A stretch of DNA of 7,184 nt from Draconibacterium orientale. Lineage in GTDB: Bacteria; Bacteroidota; Bacteroidia; Bacteroidales; UBA12170. The position numbers were made by a program, and so were the translations under genes. Below, piece by piece: positions 6,049 through 7,184 of the stretch (within the stretch, counting starts at the first letter, position 1; every line of letters begins with the position of its first letter). The stretch lies in contig DYSK01000105.1 of the NCBI GenBank assembly GCA_020718315.1, forward strand, positions 1-7,184, given 5' to 3'. Below the pieces are notes generated by a model, which was given only the letters and a program-made list of their open reading frames with translations, was not told the origin of the DNA and searched no databases.

Positions 6049-7184
6049 GTGAAATCGAATTACTCCAAAAGAAAATATGTTATAATCAGCATTTTCCTTG
6101 TTATTGGCGCGGTTTATCTTTTGCGTTTGTTTTATATACAAGTAATTGAAGACAAGTACATTCTGTCGGCTCAGAACAACGTAATCCGCAAAGAAACTAT
6201 TTATCCTTCGCGTGGTTTGATTCTAGACAGAAACGGCAAAGTGATGGTGGCCAATCATGTGGTTTACGACATATTGATTACACCAAATCAAGTGGGAAGA
6301 ATGGATACGCTTCGGTTTTGTAATTTATTGGATATCACAAAAGCTCAGTTTTTAGAATTTTATCAAAAAGCCCGAAAATATTCGTCTTATAAAGCCTCCT
6401 TATTTGTCGGACAGCTTTCCAAAGAAGACTTTGCCTATTTGCAAGAATCGTTGCACGAGTTTCCGGGGTTCTATTCCCAAAAAAGAACTTTACGTTATTA
6501 TCCATATCCTATCGGAGCGTTGAATCTTGGCGATATTGGAGAGGTGAATCCGCGCGAAATAGAACGCAATAATTATTATTCTTCGGGCGATTACATAGGG
6601 AAAAACGGATTAGAGCGCTTTTACGAGGCTGATTTACGCGGACAAAAAGGAATTGAGTTTGTAATGGTGGATGTTTTTAATCGTAAAAAAGGAAGCTACA
6701 AAGAAGGTAAATTTGATACTTTAGCTCATCCCGGAAAAAATTTGTTTACCGGTTTGGATGCCGAATTGCAGGCTTACGGCGAATTGTTGATGAAAAATAA
6801 ATTGGGAAGTATCGTTGCAATTGAGCCTTCTACAGGCGAAATATTGGCCTTGATTTCAAGTCCTACGTACGATCCCGCCCTTTTGGTGGGCCGAAAAAGA
6901 GGCGAAAATTTCAATAAATTGTTGAACGACAGCTTAAAGCCATTGTATAATAGAGCCCTCATGGCTACTTATCCTCCCGGCTCCACCTTTAAAATGGTGA
7001 ATGCATTGGTTGCTCTTCAAGAAAATGCCATTACTCCTGATACTTATTTTTCTTGTCAGGGAAAATCTTCTCTACCGATTAAATGTACGCACAACCACAT
7101 GACGCCTTTGTCGCTTGAGAATGGAATTCAACAATCTTGCAATCCGTTTTTTTGGCAAACTTTTCGAAATATATTGAACAATCC
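6049..7184 (+). CDS. mrdA: Penicillin-binding protein 2 (peptidoglycan D,D-transpeptidase), 3'-truncated by window edge
   Basis: A class B penicillin-binding protein that cross-links peptidoglycan during lateral wall elongation, normally with RodA, anchored in the inner membrane with its domains in the periplasm. The 378 residues present show a short basic N-terminus, one membrane anchor (about 11-30), the PBP dimerisation block with YPSRGLILDRNGKVMVAN (52-69), GDIGEV (161-166), GKNGLERFYEADLRG (184-198), and the start of the transpeptidase domain with GSIVAIEPSTGEILALIS (253-270). The acylated serine is S312 in STFK (312-315), preceded by YPPG, and the SxN motif is S363-C-N365. The KTG motif and about 230-260 further residues lie beyond the edge. 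I chose the GTG at 6049 because residues right after it align with family N-termini and a promoter lies just upstream. The frame is open back to an ATG at 5845, which would add 68 residues that do not look like the family. Confidence 0.96.
   Translation, partial: MKSNYSKRKYVIISIFLVIGAVYLLRLFYIQVIEDKYILSAQNNVIRKETIYPSRGLILDRNGKVMVANHVVYDILITPNQVGRMDTLRFCNLLDITKAQFLEFYQKARKYSSYKASLFVGQLSKEDFAYLQESLHEFPGFYSQKRTLRYYPYPIGALNLGDIGEVNPREIERNNYYSSGDYIGKNGLERFYEADLRGQKGIEFVMVDVFNRKKGSYKEGKFDTLAHPGKNLFTGLDAELQAYGELLMKNKLGSIVAIEPSTGEILALISSPTYDPALLVGRKRGENFNKLLNDSLKPLYNRALMATYPPGSTFKMVNALVALQENAITPDTYFSCQGKSSLPIKCTHNHMTPLSLENGIQQSCNPFFWQTFRNILNN

Noticed and set aside
5910..6149. Plus-strand open frame of 79 residues upstream of and overlapping mrdA
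   Set aside because: It overlaps the clear PBP2 coding sequence in another frame and spans the divergent promoter region; its composition (Cys- and Phe-rich) looks non-coding.
1..7184. Defence island, CRISPR array, insertion sequence or phage system
   Set aside because: No spaced repeats, transposase, integrase, nuclease or toxin-antitoxin pattern is visible; all long frames are accounted for by housekeeping or signalling genes.

Overview
The window looks like ordinary chromosome from a Bacteroidota bacterium, most probably Flavobacteriia or a close relative. The reasons are visibly AT-rich DNA, no Shine-Dalgarno sequences before the starts, matches to the Bacteroidetes -7 box TAnnTTTG upstream of two genes, and protein sequences with the flavour of that phylum. 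I see no transposase, integrase, tRNA, rRNA, CRISPR array or phage gene.

Layout. (1) Positions 1-664, minus strand: the first 221 residues of lipoyl synthase (lipA), cut off by the left window edge. (2) Positions 665-914: a 250-base spacer with a candidate lipA promoter, a GC-rich short palindrome, a 9-bp AT-rich hairpin and an imperfect 14-base direct repeat. (3) Positions 915-5817, minus strand: a compact three-gene operon read right to left. It starts with a very large NtrY-like membrane histidine kinase (1224 residues), overlaps by 4 bases a six-helix membrane protein of unknown function (149 residues), and after 11 bases continues into a tropinone-reductase-like short-chain dehydrogenase (256 residues). 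(4) Positions 5818-6048: a 231-base divergent intergenic region with a good candidate promoter for the rightward gene and a weak one for the kinase operon. (5) Positions 6049-7184, plus strand: the first 378 residues of penicillin-binding protein 2 (mrdA), cut off by the right edge.

How they fit together. LipA makes the lipoyl cofactor of 2-oxoacid dehydrogenases and has no evident link with its neighbours. PBP2 cross-links cell-wall peptidoglycan during elongation. The kinase has a self-consistent topology of 12 membrane segments with three extracytoplasmic domains and a complete kinase core. It has no response regulator in the window, so its output is unknown. Coupling to the small membrane protein suggests that the two act together. 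I find no clearly new multi-gene system; the kinase and its coupled membrane partner are the least explained part.
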